Part shown: positions 1-12,070 of the stretch, one piece after another
How the letters are laid out: each line of letters begins with the position of its first letter
Position numbering within the stretch: position 1 is the stretch's first letter
Assembly (NCBI GenBank): GCA_036186865.1
Contig: AP025043.1
Span: 31,989,236 to 32,053,235, forward strand
Direction: 5' to 3'
DNA length: 64,000 nt
DNA from: Eustoma russellianum
Lineage: Eukaryota; Streptophyta; Magnoliopsida; Gentianales; Gentianaceae
Notes under the pieces: generated by a model
Databases searched by the model: none
What the model was told of the DNA's origin: nothing
What the model saw: the letters and a program-made list of their open reading frames with translations, nothing else
Program-made: the position numbers and the translations under genes

Positions 1-2420
1 ATGGTTTTGGTGTAATATGTTCATGATGAAAATGAAAATTAAGCTCTTGCATTGTGTAAGTGACGGGCTGTTTTGGGGGTGTGGTACACACACCCTAGAT
101 GTGCCAAGAATAGATTCTATTATGAACAAAATGCGCAAGATCAAGAGGTGTTATGTGTAACATTCAAACTGTTTTTGAAGTAATTTGTAGATGACCTTTA
201 GAGTGTAGTAGAACCTGTAAAGTTAGTCTAAAAAGGTGTATTTGATGATTAGTAAGTTATTTGAGAAAAATAACCCAAGTGGGAATACTTTTAGTAAGGA
301 AAGGTGACAAAAAGGTAAATTACTGGAACAGGACAGTTTTGAGTAACAAGTTGTTTGGCTCGAAAATAAACCTTAGGAATGTGAAAACGAGCTGATTTTT
401 GGTATGATGATAGTTTGAGGTGTTTATTAAGACTGAGACTTGGAATTTCGGTAAAAGGACTTGTGGTTTAGTCACAATGAAATTCGTGGTAAAATTGGTC
501 GTTCCAGGTTCTTTATGAGCTTAGCTTTGGGAAATAAGTTAAACGACCCCCTTAAGTGTATTAGATTGCCTTGCAATTTTTATGGTATTTACCTAAGGCA
601 TAGATGTACATGTTTATGTAAAGAAACCAGCTTAAACCCCCCATTTTAATGGCTAACAACTGAGTTGAAGTTAGTGGTACGAAACTGGAAAACATGACAG
701 TTTAATGGCAGAAGCTGTAAGACTAAGATCTTGCTCATTTAGGCTTGAATGTGATGTTGTCCACATGGATATTGTCCCTTAGTATGTTAGCTATGTTTTC
801 CAGACAATGACTCAAATTGATTAAGGTTTTATGACCCATGAAACTGAGGTAAGGCGGATACTGGCCTGCTGATCTCAGCAGTACCTATGGTCGTAATTTG
901 ATGTTTTGAGGACTTTAGACATTTCGGAATGTTACGAAATTGTTATGGCATATATTTAAGTCTTCATTATGCATAAGTATGGCATGAGTTTGTGAAAATG
1001 AGTACAAATTGATGAGCATAAGGCTGTATGAACAGAATGTTATTGCTGGATAGTTTTTCCAGCTTAAGAGACAAGTCCGTGCATGCTTGTTTTGATGTAT
1101 TTGTTCACGAGTTGCATGTTGCATATCATGCATTGCATTGTCCATATTCAAACAGCATATGAAACTGATTTTATGCCAATGAATGATGAGAAAGATCTTT
1201 TGAAAAGAAGTTTTCAGTTTTGAAAGAAAGATCTTTTGAAGAGAAGTTTTCGATTTTGAAAGAAAGACTCCTATGGTACCATTTATTTCTGGCCAGCAGG
1301 ACCCGTTCAAGATCCGGGGTTAATTGATCTGATGAGCAAGACCCGTTCCAGATCTGGGGTTAATTGATCGGACGAGCAGGACCCGTCCAGATTCGGGGCT
1401 AATTGATCTGATGAGCAGGACCCGTTCTAGATCCGGGGTCAATCGATCTGATGATAATAACCGTTCAGACCCGGAGAGAATAGACCTAATTATGATAATG
1501 ACTGTATAGGCCCGGAGAGAATAGACCTGGTAATTATGATTGATGACGTGACCGCTCCGAATCCGGGAATAATAGATTCGAAGAGAAATAAGTGACCGCC
1601 TCAGATCCGGGAGAATAGATCTGAACACTCTCTTGTTTTCTTGACGATGATGTTTTGAATGAAAGAACGAAAGAACTTATCTTCATTTTTATCATGATGC
1701 ATCCCACGTACATATTCATGCATGTTGCATTTAACGAGTCATCGAATATTGGTAAGTGATACTTAGACTAACTTGTTATGACTTAGTAGCTCCTAAGTTA
1801 TGATCTTTATTGAGTAATGATCTTTTAATAAGTTATGAACTGTTATCTGTTATGAATTTTGATAAGTTATGATCTTTGATAAGTTATGAGCTGGTTATTT
1901 ACGGGTTTTGGATGGAAGGACAGGTAGGTTCTAAACCGAAATTTGGGGTTCGGTTCTTGTATGTACTTTCCATTTAATTCACGATTATTTATAGTTTACT
2001 TGCTGGTGACGTGGTCACTCACTCCTTATTTTTTCTCCCAGAACCCGCAGGAAATAGAGTGGAATTGATCGAAGATGAACCTAGGGTTCCTTACCCGTAG
2101 AAGCGCGAGAGGTGGACGACTTAAGAGATTTGACGAGAGGATTATTATTGATGATCTCTTTTTATGAATTGATGATGGAAACATTTATTTTGGGATTTCC
2201 GTACTTATGATCAGGTTGTAGACTAATGATGGTTGCGTAGACGTTTTTATTTTAGAAGTTTTTATTCTGCCTCGGTTTTGCTTACTTGTTGACGTGTAAG
2301 CATGAAAGTCCACCTATTTTATTCTGAACTTTGTTATGTTATGGACTGACGCCTGGTACTCTCCGTAGTGAAGTACGGCGGCGCACCGTATCCGGCTGGG
2401 CCGGGGTGTGGGGCGCTACA
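1..2420 (+). repeat. 5' LTR of element J (first about 1.63 kb outside window)
   Basis: This stretch matches 5809-8189 almost base for base, with scattered substitutions and small indels. It ends in CTACA at 2420, immediately before the primer binding site. It contains a hairpin-rich minisatellite (1296-1623). Short ORFs in it show no recognisable protein and are treated as chance. Confidence 0.88.
1296..1623 (+). repeat. Hairpin-forming minisatellite in the 5' LTR of J
   Basis: Four 40-bp units (each beginning near GCAGGACCCGTT) are followed by about four more diverged units of 45-60 bp with the core CCGGGAGAATA. Most units can fold: a 4-6 bp stem flanks a loop beginning CGG. Stems change between units but stay paired. 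For example CGAATC/GATTCG occurs at 1558-1563 and 1575-1580, and CAGATC/GATCTG at 1602-1607 and 1618-1623. Confidence 0.8.
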
Positions 2421-2422
2421 GG

Positions 2423-2434
2423 TGGTATCAGAGC
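2423..2434 (+). other. Primer binding site of J (initiator tRNA-Met type)
   Basis: TGGTATCAGAGC lies two bases after the LTR end. This is the usual plant retrotransposon primer site, complementary to the 3' end of initiator tRNA-Met. It fixes the 5' LTR end at 2420 and the element's orientation as plus. Confidence 0.92.
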
Positions 2435-2893
2435 TAAGGCTCTAGATCCGGACAGAATATAGAATTAAGCTATGATCTTAGAAATCTAAGTTTGATCTTA
2501 GATTTAAGTCATGATCCTAGATGAGAGTTGACCTTAGACTAGGATGCCTTAGACTAGAAATTGGGGTTTTGACCGGATGAGAAAGCCCTAGTCGACGGCA
2601 ATTTATAGAATGTAATCATGCCTGCCTGAGTGACCTTAAGATCTTATTTGGGTTACGAATTAAATTTTGTCTCTTAATCTGAATATTTATATCTTGAGTA
2701 AGACTCTGACGCTTCGTGGTGCGGATGACATCACGATATGAAAGCGCCATGTTAGGCAAGCTATGGAAAGCAGGTCATGATTATGAAAATCATGTTTTAT
2801 GAGAACGGGCCACCTTAGGAGGATGACGAAGAATTCCCTAAGTCTATGAAGACAACTCACCGAAGGGCGCTTGCTGAACCAAAAAGGAACAAG

Positions 2894-3100
2894 TGCGTGA
2901 GCTTTTAAGGGAGGAACTTATCCACCCCAACCTTTCGCCTGGGGTGCTCCCGTGTTATTCGTAGAGAAGAAGGATGGAGGCATGCGTCCTTGCGTAGACC
3001 ATAAAGGACTCAACATGGTTGCCATAAGAATAAGTACCCTCTGACTAAGATCAATAATCTATTTAACCAGCTTCGGATAAGCAATTGACAAGTGGTGTAT
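2894..3100 (+). pseudogene. Decayed Ty3/gypsy reverse transcriptase fragment
   Basis: One frame reads RELLREELIHPNLSP (about 2894-2940). After a frameshift another reads GAPVLFVEKKDGGMRPCVD and continues HKGLN (2943-3015). These match the gypsy RT segment usually seen as an SPWGAPVLFVKKKDGS-type block followed by a DYRGLN-type motif. The tryptophan codon between SP and GAP is lost at the frameshift. A stop follows soon after, and no catalytic YxDD block was found downstream. This is a dead fragment of the J polyprotein. Confidence 0.75.
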
Positions 3101-3977
3101 TGTTTGGAAGTTAGGTAATTTGCTTAGTTAACTTGCCTGTTGGTATTTCTTAAGGAGGAATTCATAGAAATGTGATAAGATGATGAAGCGTTACGGGACT
3201 GTTTAGGAGAAATCTAAAATAATGGCCACTTGAGAGGCGGAATGGGGAGTCCCATAAGATATAATGTTTGGATCAAGAAGTTATAAGTTGAGAATATCTA
3301 ACACACTCCAGTAGAGACGTTACAACTTGGCATATCCTCATTTCATATGTATAGCATGATGTTCCAGATGTTTTATGAACACGCAAATAGTGATACGTGC
3401 ACGTTTTCAAGTATCAAAAGAGAAAACAAGGATTTATGATAAACAAGAAACATTTGAAATGTCATAAATAGGACATAAGTTTCAAAGGAGAAACCATAAC
3501 TTCTAGTTCGACTTTATGAAATGATCGCGAAAGTAAAAGTTATGACGTAGTAAGGTGATCAGCGAGACGGGTGAATGCGGCACATACTTTGTGAAGAGCT
3601 TGATATGTGTACTTTATGGGAATTATTCCGGATGTCGTTTGATACTGTTTCATACGTAGGATGACCATTACATGATTATAGAAAGGATGTTTACAGAAAA
3701 GAGCTAATGATCTATATCCCAGAGTTAATGATCTCTGCCAAGTTTTATGAAAAAGGAAATTATAAGCATTTCATGATCATGCTAACCTGGAATGGATACC
3801 ATTATCAGTACGTAGTAACAAGATTGAAAGTGCTTAAGATATGAGATGGGTTACGGTAACACCTCTAGAAAATTAAGAATAAGTTCCGGTGAGACCTCTA
3901 AGACGAATTGAATGAAGTAGTTCTGAGGAAACTAGATAGACGCTTTATTCTGTCTTATTTACCTAAGGGTAAGAAAG

Positions 3978-4127
3978 GAGCCCCTAAAGATAGTTGAGTC
4001 GAAGGGAAAGAAGTTGAGAAAGAGATCCATACCTATGGTAAAGGGTCAGTGGAAGTATCATCCTGGAGGACAAGCCATATGGGAAACGGAAGGAGACATG
4101 AGGAGTAGATACTCCCATCTTTTTAAC
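3978..4127 (+). pseudogene. Integrase C-terminal chromodomain remnant of J
   Basis: The frame reads KKLRKRSIPMVKGQW followed by an acidic stretch (AIWETEGDMRSRYSHLF). This resembles the end of plant chromovirus integrases, where a 'KLRNKxIPLVKVxW...EATWExEExMxxRYPxLF' segment forms the chromodomain. The next sequence, TTTCGAGGACGAAA, is the usual tail just before the gypsy polypurine tract. It is the best evidence for chromovirus affiliation. The coding frame upstream is broken. Confidence 0.7.
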
Positions 4128-4162
4128 TAAGTCTCTGAAGTTTCGAGGACGAAACTTATGTT

Positions 4163-4174
4163 AAAGGGGGAGAA
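4163..4174 (+). other. Polypurine tract of J
   Basis: AAAGGGGGAGAA directly precedes the 3' LTR start TGTTGTGCCCC. It is the expected plus-strand primer for a gypsy element and fixes the LTR start at 4175. Confidence 0.88.
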
Positions 4175-4749
4175 TGTTGTGCCCCAACGAAAAGACATAT
4201 TGTACTTGAAGACTTGTATAAGTGAATTAATAAAGTTGCATCCTTCAAGTGCATCTCACTAAGTTCTAATAGTGCTTCTTTACATTTTATGTTGATGAAG
4301 CAAATAATATAATCATTCAAGCATGAGCTGTGAACCATGGCCAATTCACCCTAAGGGCTTAAGAGATTTCGGACATAAGGTTTAAAAAGGGCCTTAAAGG
4401 GTTTTTCCAAATTATAAGGAGGTTAATCTTAAGGGCCTTCTTAAAATAAGCCCAAATGTCAATTAAGGAGTTGTAAGTAGTGGGCAAATTTTTCCCCAAC
4501 TCTTACAAAAATTTCGGCCCTTTATCACAAGAGCAATAAATATTTCTCTAATTTCATTTTAAAACGAGAAAAAGGGGAAAATAATTAGTAAAAGGGGGCA
4601 ACCACCCACATGGCTTTTCATTAAACTCACTTGGGAAGAAATTAAGCATGGTAATGGCTATCAAAGGCCATTACCGCCGGTTTTCCTCTATGGTTAACCA
4701 AGGAGAATTTCAAACTCTTACCATGGTTACATTATATTAACCACAAGGT

Positions 4750-4900
4750 TAAAGTAACTCAAGTTAACCCATGAAGTAACCCTAGTTGGATAAAGTAACC
4801 TAAGTTAGCCTTAAAGTAACTATAGTTGAATTAAAGTAACTCTAGTTGCATTAAAGTAACTCTAGTTACATTAAAGTAACCTTGGTTAGAAGTAACTTAG
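4750..4900 (+). repeat. 20-bp tandem repeat, about 8 copies, in the 3' LTR of J
   Basis: The unit is close to AAAGTAACTCTAGTTGCATT and recurs at 4750, 4773, 4793, 4813, 4833, 4853 and 4873 with variation. The core AACT-CT-AGTT is self-complementary. The matching part of the 5' LTR lies outside the window. Confidence 0.75.
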
Positions 4901-7100
4901 GCTAATTAACTCTAACCAAGCTAAGGTAAACCCTCCTTCTCCCTTAACATATCAAACGGCTAACCCTTAGCCAAGGGAAGAAAAATTTTCTCCAAGAAAC
5001 TCTAGAACACTCTCCCTCAAGAATTCACAATGAGCAAGAGACTTCCCTCTTTTCCATTACGGTACACGGCTAGTTGAGCCAAGAAGTCCAAGATCTTCAA
5101 GCCTAAAGAATTATCTAGGTAAGTGCATGCTAAAACTTCCAAGTAATCCTATATTTCAAAGAATGAAGCTCACATAAGTACCCTTCTTTTCTTGCCAAAA
5201 GTGTGACTACAAGGATGGTCACTAGATGAAGATTTTGCAAGATACTAAGGGAAGCTAACTTCATGGTGCGTTGGATCCATTGCTATCTCCATTCAAGGTT
5301 CATTTTGGTAAGAGAATCATAGCCTCACTCTAGTTGTGTTTTCACTTAAGACAAAAACTAATTTTTGCTCTTTTCTTCCTCCCAAAACCGTGGGGGTTGT
5401 GTAGTGAAGGGGAGGAAGACTTCACTCATTTCATACTCATTCCAAGCAATGGAAAGGTGTAAGCTTGAGAAAGGCAAGTACACTATAAATACTCATGGCT
5501 TGTATGTGAAAGTATATGCTTGAATGTCTAGATGTTGCTAAGTTTCAATCTTAGATATAAAACATTAAGCTTGAAGCATGAAGTTTTCGGATTCAGGAGT
5601 AAGGTGGCTTGCATGTATGAGATTTCATTTAAAGATGGATTCTTTGTTCTTTTTAAGTATGAATATGATGTTAATCTAAGATGAATATGGCAAAGTTTTC
5701 TTCTTTGGCATGTAAGGGGGTATGGTTGGAGGTAAAAGAGTGATAAATGTGATTCTTGTGATAGATTGTAACTTGTGGGGTAAAGGATTTGTACAAGATG
5801 TATGCTTTATAGTTTTGGTGTAATATGTTCATGATGAAAATGAAAATTAAGCCCTTGCATTGTGTAAGTGACGGGCTGTTTTGGGGGCGTGGTACACACA
5901 CGTTAGATATGCCAAGAATAGATTCTATTATGAACAAAATGCGCAAGATCAAGAGGTGTTATGTGTAACATTCAAACTGTTTTTGAAGTAATTTGTAGAT
6001 GAGCTTTAGAGTGTAGTAGAACCTGTAAAGTTAGTCTAAAAAGGTGTATTTGATGATTAGTAAGTTGTTTGAGAAAAATAACCCAAGTGGGAATACTTTT
6101 AGTAAGGAAAGGTGACAAAAAGGTAAATTACTTGAACAGGACAGTTTTGAGTAACAAGTTGTTTGGCTCGAAAATGAACCTTAGGAATGTGCAAACGAGC
6201 TGATTTTTGGTATAATGATAGTTTGATGTCTTTAGTAAGACTGAGAGTTGGAATTTTGGTAAAAGCACTTGTGGTTTAGTCACAATGAAATTCGTGGTAA
6301 AATTGGTCGTCCAGGTTCTGCATGAGCTTAGCTTTGGGAAATAAGTTAAATGACCCCCTTAAGTGTATTAGATTGCCTTGAGATTTTTATGGTATATACC
6401 TAAGGCATAGATGTACATGTTTATGTAAAGAAACCAGCTTAGACCCCCCATTTTAATGGCTAACAACTGAGTTGAATTTAGTGGTACGAAACTGGAAAAC
6501 AGGACAGTTTAATGACATAAGCTGTAAGACTATGATCTTGCTCATTTAGGCTTGAATGTGATATTGTCCATATGGATATTGTCCCTTAGTATGTTAGCTA
6601 TATTTTCCAGGTAATGACTCAAATTGATTAAGGTTTTATGACCCATGAAACTGAGGTATGGCGGATACTGGCCTGCTAATCTCAGCAGTACCTATGGTGG
6701 TAATTTGATGTTTTGAGGACTTTAGACATTTTGGAATGTTACGAAATTGTTATGGCATATATTTAAGTATTCATGGTGCATACGTATGGCATGAGTTTAT
6801 GAAAATGAGTACGAATTGATGAGCATAAGGCTGTATGAACAGAATGTCATTGCTGGACAGTTTTCCCAGCTTAAGAGACAAGTCCGTGCATGCTTGTTTT
6901 GATGTATTTGTTCACGAGTTGCATGTTGCATATCATGCATTGCATTGTCCATATTCATACAGCATATGAAACTGATTTTATGCCAATGAATGATGAGAAA
7001 GATCTTTTGAAAAGAAGTTTTCAGTTTTGAAAGAAAGATCTTTTGAAGAGAAGTTTTCGATTTTGAAAGAAGGACTCCTATGGTACCATTTATTTCTGGC

Positions 7101-7394
7101 CAGCAGGACCCGTTCCAGATCCGGGGTTAATTGATCTCATGAGCAGGACCCATTCCAGATCCGGGGCTAATTGATCTGATGAGCAGGAGCCGTTCCAGAT
7201 CCGGGGTCAATTGATCTGATGATAATGACTGTTCAGGCCGGGAGAGAATAGACCTGATTATGATAATGACCGTACAGGCCCAGAGAGAATAGACCTAGTA
7301 ATTATGATTGATGACGTGACCGCTCTGAATCTGGAAATAATAGATTTGAAGAGAAATAAGTGACCGCCTCAGATCCGGGAGAATAGATCTGAAC
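7101..7394 (+). repeat. Hairpin-forming minisatellite in the 3' LTR of J
   Basis: This is the counterpart of 1296-1623 but with three instead of four 40-bp units. The two LTRs of one element are identical at insertion, so the copy-number difference arose afterwards by gain or loss of a unit. Confidence 0.78.
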
Positions 7395-8189
7395 ACTCTT
7401 GTTTTCTTGATGATGATGTTTTGAATAAAAGAACGAAAGAACTTATCTTCATTTTTATCATGATGCATCCCACGTACATATTCATGTATGTTGCATTTAA
7501 CGAGTCATCGAATATTGGTAAGTGATACTTAGACTAAGTTGTTATGACTTGGTAGCTCCTAAGTTATGATCTTTATTGAGTAATGATCTTTTAATAAGTT
7601 ATGAACTGTTATCTGTTATGAATTTTGATAAGTTATGATCTTTGATAAGTTATGAGCTGCTTATTTACGGGCTTTGGATAGAAGGATAGGTATGTTCTAA
7701 ACCGAAATTTGGGGTTCGGTTCTTGTTTGTACTTTCCATTTAATTCACGATTATTTATAGTTTACTTGCTGGTGACGTGGTCACTCACCCCTTATTTTTT
7801 CTCCCAGAACCCGCAGGAAATAGAGTGGAATGGGTCGAAGATGAACCTAGGGTTCCTTACCCGTAGAAGCACGAGAGGTGGACGACTTAAGAGATTTGAC
7901 GAGAGGATTATGATTGATGATTTCTTTTTATGAATTGATGATGGAAACATTTATTTTGGGATTTCCGTACTTTATGATCATGTTGTAAGACTAATGATGG
8001 CTGTGTAGACGTTTTTATTTTAAAAGTTTTCATTCTGCCTCGGTTTTGCTTACTTGTTGACGTGTAAGCATGAAAGTCCACCTATTTTATTCTGGACTCT
8101 GTTATGTTATGGACTGACGCCTGGCACTCTCCGTAATGAAGTACGGCAGGCGCACCGTATCCGGCTGGGCCGGGGTGCGGGTAGCTGCA

Positions 8190-9009
8190 GTAAATGTTTT
8201 ATTTGGACTCAAATGTGGTATTATGTTGCTCTGACTCATACGGGGTATTATTCTGACGGAATCACTCGTAGACGACGCTCAGTTCATACGGTGAGAGGTA
8301 GAGGCCATGGCTATACTGTTCTGTCCTGTTCTAATATGTTATGTACAGTTCTGTTCTGTTTTGTTTTGTTCTGACCTGTTATGATATGTACGGTTCTGCT
8401 CTGTTCTGTCCTGGTCGTCTGCATAGTTCTTTCATGTTCTGTTCACATGTCTTCATGCTGCATTTCATCACATGAACCCTAGCGCAACGGAAGGATGGTA
8501 TGTTCTAGATGATAAGTTTACTAGCAAGTCTTATCCGGTAGGTAAGACATTTACACTAATAACTTACACTGGTGGGTTTATGGTCTTATTTATGGTTCTG
8601 ATATGTTTCAGTAGAATAAGGGGATATTTGCTGGGTGATCATATCACTCATACCTTATTTATCATTTTCATATCCCCAGGAGCCCGTGATAGAGTCTATG
8701 GAGGATGAGCCGCAGATGCCCTACCCCTGAGGATTGCCGAAGCTTAGATGTCGATGTTCTGTTTTGTATTATGGACTCTCGAAATATTTTAGAACTCTAG
8801 TTTATGGTTTGTAATATGTAAGACGAGATGGACGACATCTGTTATGTTTCAACTCTGCACTTTCTTTTGCCACTGTTTGATGTTTTAAATCAGTAGTCCA
8901 TGGCTTATTCGTGGGACAACGCTGGTAATGTATTAACGCTTTGTACTCTCCTTAGCGAAGTACGGCAGGTGCACTGTACTTGGGTATAGCCTGGGCATGG
9001 GGCACTACA
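8190..9009 (+). repeat. 3' part of a second gypsy LTR (element I), cut on the left by J
   Basis: The end of this block (CTCTCCTTAGCGAAGTACGG ... GGGCACTACA) parallels the end of the J LTR and, in reverse complement, the end of the solo LTR at 49490. A TGTTCTGTTC-rich low-complexity tract lies at about 8325-8450. The block ends at 9009, exactly where a copia gag frame begins. J therefore inserted into I, and I had inserted into copia A. Short frames in it look like chance. Confidence 0.72.
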
Positions 9010-10783
9010 TGGAAGATGTCGGCACTAAGAAATTTATTGTCAGCAAATTCCTAGATTTCAAAATGTCAGATTCTCACACTGTTGTTTCTCAAGTTGAGGA
9101 ACTTCAAACGTTGGTAGCCGAAATGGAAGAGGAGGGCATGTTGCTCAGTGAATTTTTTGTGGTGGCTGCAGTGATTGAAAAACTACCTCATTCGTGGAGA
9201 GAATTCAGAAGCTATCTCAAGCACAAGAGAAAGAGTTGACATTGGAAGATCTGATTGTCTGACTCTGCATAGAGGAAGATAATCGAAGATCTGAAAGGAA
9301 GCCACATGCGAGTGCTGGTCACACAAGGCCCATGCAGCAGAGGCCAAGAAAAAGAAAGGTCATCTTGGGGTGAATAAGAAAGGCAAGCAAATAGCCTAGA
9401 AGTTCTCTGGGAAATGCTACAACTGTGGCATTCAAAGGCATGTCAGCAATGAATGCCGCAAGCCCAAGAAGAAGCAAACCAAGGCAAAGGCAAATATCGT
9501 TGACGCCATGGATGATCTAAACCTCTGCGCGGTAGTCTCGGAGTGCAATACTGTTAGGGACATGCGCGAATAGTGGCTGGATACTGGCGCCACGAGACAT
9601 GTCTGCTCTAGTAGAGATATGTTCATGGAGTACCAGCCCGGGAACAATAAACAACTTTACATGGGGAACTCTGCCTCATCTAAGATCAAATGCGAGGGCA
9701 AAGTTGTTCTGAAGCTGACCTCGGAAAGCATCTGACTCTGTAGAATGTGCTGCATATCCCCGACATTTGGAAGAATTTGGTTTCTAAAGCTCTTCTAGTC
9801 ATGCATGGATTTAGACTAGTATTAGAGTCCAATAAAGTTATTCTTTCAAAAAATGACATGTATTTGGAGAAGGGGCACTTGTCGAATAGGATGTTTAAAT
9901 TGAATGTCATCACTATTGTACCCAAGAAAGATTTGCCTGCAAAGGTTAATAATAATGCTTCCTCTTCTGCTTTCATGCTTGAGTCTTCTTGCTTATGGCA
10001 TTTTTGTTTGGGACATGTCAATTATAAGTCAATACAACGAATGGTTAATCTTGACTTGTTACCCAAATTAAATTTTGATAATGAAAAATACCAAATATGT
10101 GTTGAAGCGAAGATGGCAAAGATGGTTTTTCTTTAATAAAAAGGAACACTGAATCTTTGGATTTAATTCATACATATGTGTGTGATTTAAAGTTTGTGCA
10201 AGCGAGAGGTGGTAAAAAGTGTTTTGCAACTTTTATCGAAGATTGCACACGAAACTGTTATGTCTATTTGCTAAGTAGAAAAGATGGGGCTATTGATGCT
10301 TTCAAAGACTATAAAAATGAAGTTGAGAATCAACTTAGCAAACAAATTAAAGCAATTCGTACTGACAGAGGTGGCAAATGTGATACACCGTTTAATGAAT
10401 TATGTTTAGAACATGACATTATTCATCAAACGACTGCACCATATTTACCTCAATCGAATGGTATAGCTGAACACAAAAAACAAACTCTAAAAGAGATAAT
10501 GAATGCTATGTTGATAAGTTTGGGCTTACCTCAAAACTTGTGGGGCAAGCCGTTGTCTCAGCTAATGTCATTTTGAATAGAATTTCATCTAAGATGATGG
10601 ATGAAACCCCATACGAGCTTTGGAAAGTCCATAAGCCTAGTTACAAATACTTGAAAGTGTGGGGGTGTCTGGCAAAGGTTGTTGTACCTAAACCAAGAAA
10701 AGTTAAAAATGGGCCAAAACGGTTGACTGCATATTCATAGGATATGCGATAAACAATAGTGCCCATCGTGTCTTGGTGCACAA
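9010..10783 (+). pseudogene. Copia A gag-protease-integrase remnant
   Basis: Gag (UBN2-type) reads EDVGTKKFIVSKF from about 9013, then a frameshift near 9235. A CX2CX4HX4C zinc knuckle (CYNCGIQRHVSNEC) lies at about 9417-9458. The protease core WLDTGATRHVC at about 9571 keeps its DTGA, but the codon before the tryptophan is a TAG stop. The GAG-pre-integrase block and HHCC zinc finger (WHFCLGHVNYKS) lie at 9747-10136. The integrase core at 10157-10576 shows YVCD, IRTDRGG and NGIAEH, consistent with the D,D-35-E triad. The frame shifts near 10540 and runs to 10740. Coding stops at the insertion point of element B, in the codons for a conserved VLVHKS-like stretch. Confidence 0.85.
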
Positions 10784-11002
10784 TGTTGAGAAAATGGGGT
10801 TTGAGTGATTTCAAAATGCATGATTTAAATAACGTGTTACAAAGAAATGCATGACGTATTTTATGACATAACACGTTGTTGCATGAAAGTTGCCTTATAT
10901 AGTTCATATATAATGTTGTCGTACTAACGAGCCATGAAGCTTTAAAGCTTACATCAAATGGCAAACATTTGTTGTGTTTGAACTATTTTCAGGTGCCACC
11001 AT

Positions 11003-11064
11003 TAATGAACTAAACTAGTTCATTAAGTTAAGTACTTAGTTAATTAAACTAAGTAGTTCATTAA
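11003..11064 (+). promoter_or_regulatory. Conserved inverted repeat near the LTR start of the B family
   Basis: TAATGAACTA and TAGTTCATTA half-sites recur in both orientations around CTTAGTTAATTAAACTAAG, a 7-bp stem with a 5-nt loop. The same arrangement sits at 15259-15320 in the other LTR, at about 58546-58608 in D and at 62603-62666 in E. Retention in four diverged LTRs suggests function, but none is proven. Confidence 0.6.
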
Positions 11065-12070
11065 AGGAAGCACTATTTGGACAAGGCACAAAGGCAACAA
11101 GATTAAGAAAGAAAAGTCTCCTCCTCCTCCTCTTATCAAATATACACGCCATATATACACTATATATATATATATTTTCAATTTTTTTGAAAAAGGCATG
11201 TACACATTTATTCCAACGTACTACCGATATGTTATATATTTTACGTATGTACGTTAACGTCACACAACTATACTTAACTCATATTTATGAGTATATTCAG
11301 GTCCTATATCATATGATATAATTCATGGTGATGACAAATTAAATACGACACGTTAAAAGGTTCTAAACCGAAAATTGTCGTATCGGGCGAATACCGAAAT
11401 TTCGCCAACGTGTCACGTACTTGCCATAAATAGTTGGCCAGCCCCTACACTTCAAAAATACTCAAAAATTTCGTGGGTATGATGTTATGTGCAGCCATAA
11501 AATCATTCCATGTTGGCACACACAAATCACCCCACATTAAGGCCAAATTGTGGAGATTCCAATTTCAATTTTGTCACATGCATATGGCGCCACTTTAAGA
11601 CCAGCCAAGTGCTGAATATTAAAGTTTATATTATGTATATTATGTGTAACATAATATATATAACATGTGCAAAAAGTTGGAATTCAATTACAGAAAATCG
11701 GGTAATCGATAAACATCGAAAATTCGGTTTTCTACGTACACAACACATGGAATTTTTTGGCACATCATACGATATGTATCTAGACACTTTTTACATATGT
11801 CATGCATCTTAAAGTGTTCTAGAAAATTAAATTAAGGACTGGTTGGAATATACCATGTGTGTATTATTAAATGTGCATTATTGTACAAAGTTTGCAAAAA
11901 TAAAATTCAACACATGTATATACATATGATACACGCCCATACCAGCTTGATGGAGCCTATGTGGAGCCTTTTTGGCATATTGATTGGTCAAGAATCAAGC
12001 ATACAATGTAGGTGACTTAAAGAAAGAAGCTACAAAAGGTAATGTTTCAAATTTTTTCTCATTTGTAACT

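Larger units (their letters stand above)
1..8189 (+). mobile_element. Chromovirus-type Ty3/gypsy retrotransposon with about 4-kb LTRs (element J), left end outside window
   Basis: Two long direct repeats (1-2420 and 5809-8189 in the shared part) bracket an interior with, in order, a tRNA-iMet-type primer site, a decayed gypsy reverse transcriptase, a chromodomain-like integrase C terminus and a polypurine tract. This is LTR-PBS-pol-PPT-LTR order on the plus strand. The interior is only about 1.75 kb, far below the 5 kb or so of an intact gypsy element, so most of gag, protease, RNase H and integrase has been lost or has decayed beyond recognition. LTRs of about 4 kb together with a chromodomain fit the Tekay/Del group of plant chromoviruses. 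That lineage call is inference. The left target duplication lies outside the window. Confidence 0.85.
4175..8189 (+). repeat. 3' LTR of element J, full length (about 4015 bp)
   Basis: It starts TGTTGTGCCCCAACG after the polypurine tract and ends GCTGCA at 8189, where similarity to the 5' LTR (ending GCTACA) stops. It contains a 20-bp tandem repeat near its start (4750-4900) and the hairpin minisatellite (7101-7394). The related LTR start at 59636 shares its first bases (TGTTGTRCCCCAACGA). No coding capacity was recognised in the LTR. Confidence 0.88.

Noticed and set aside
8054..8374. 106-codon frame across the J LTR end
   Set aside because: It crosses the junction between two LTRs, so it cannot be an ancestral gene, and it is low complexity at its end.
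11510..11812. 100-codon frame repeated at 15765-16091
   Set aside because: It recurs only because it lies in both LTRs of element B. The frames end differently and no motif is present.
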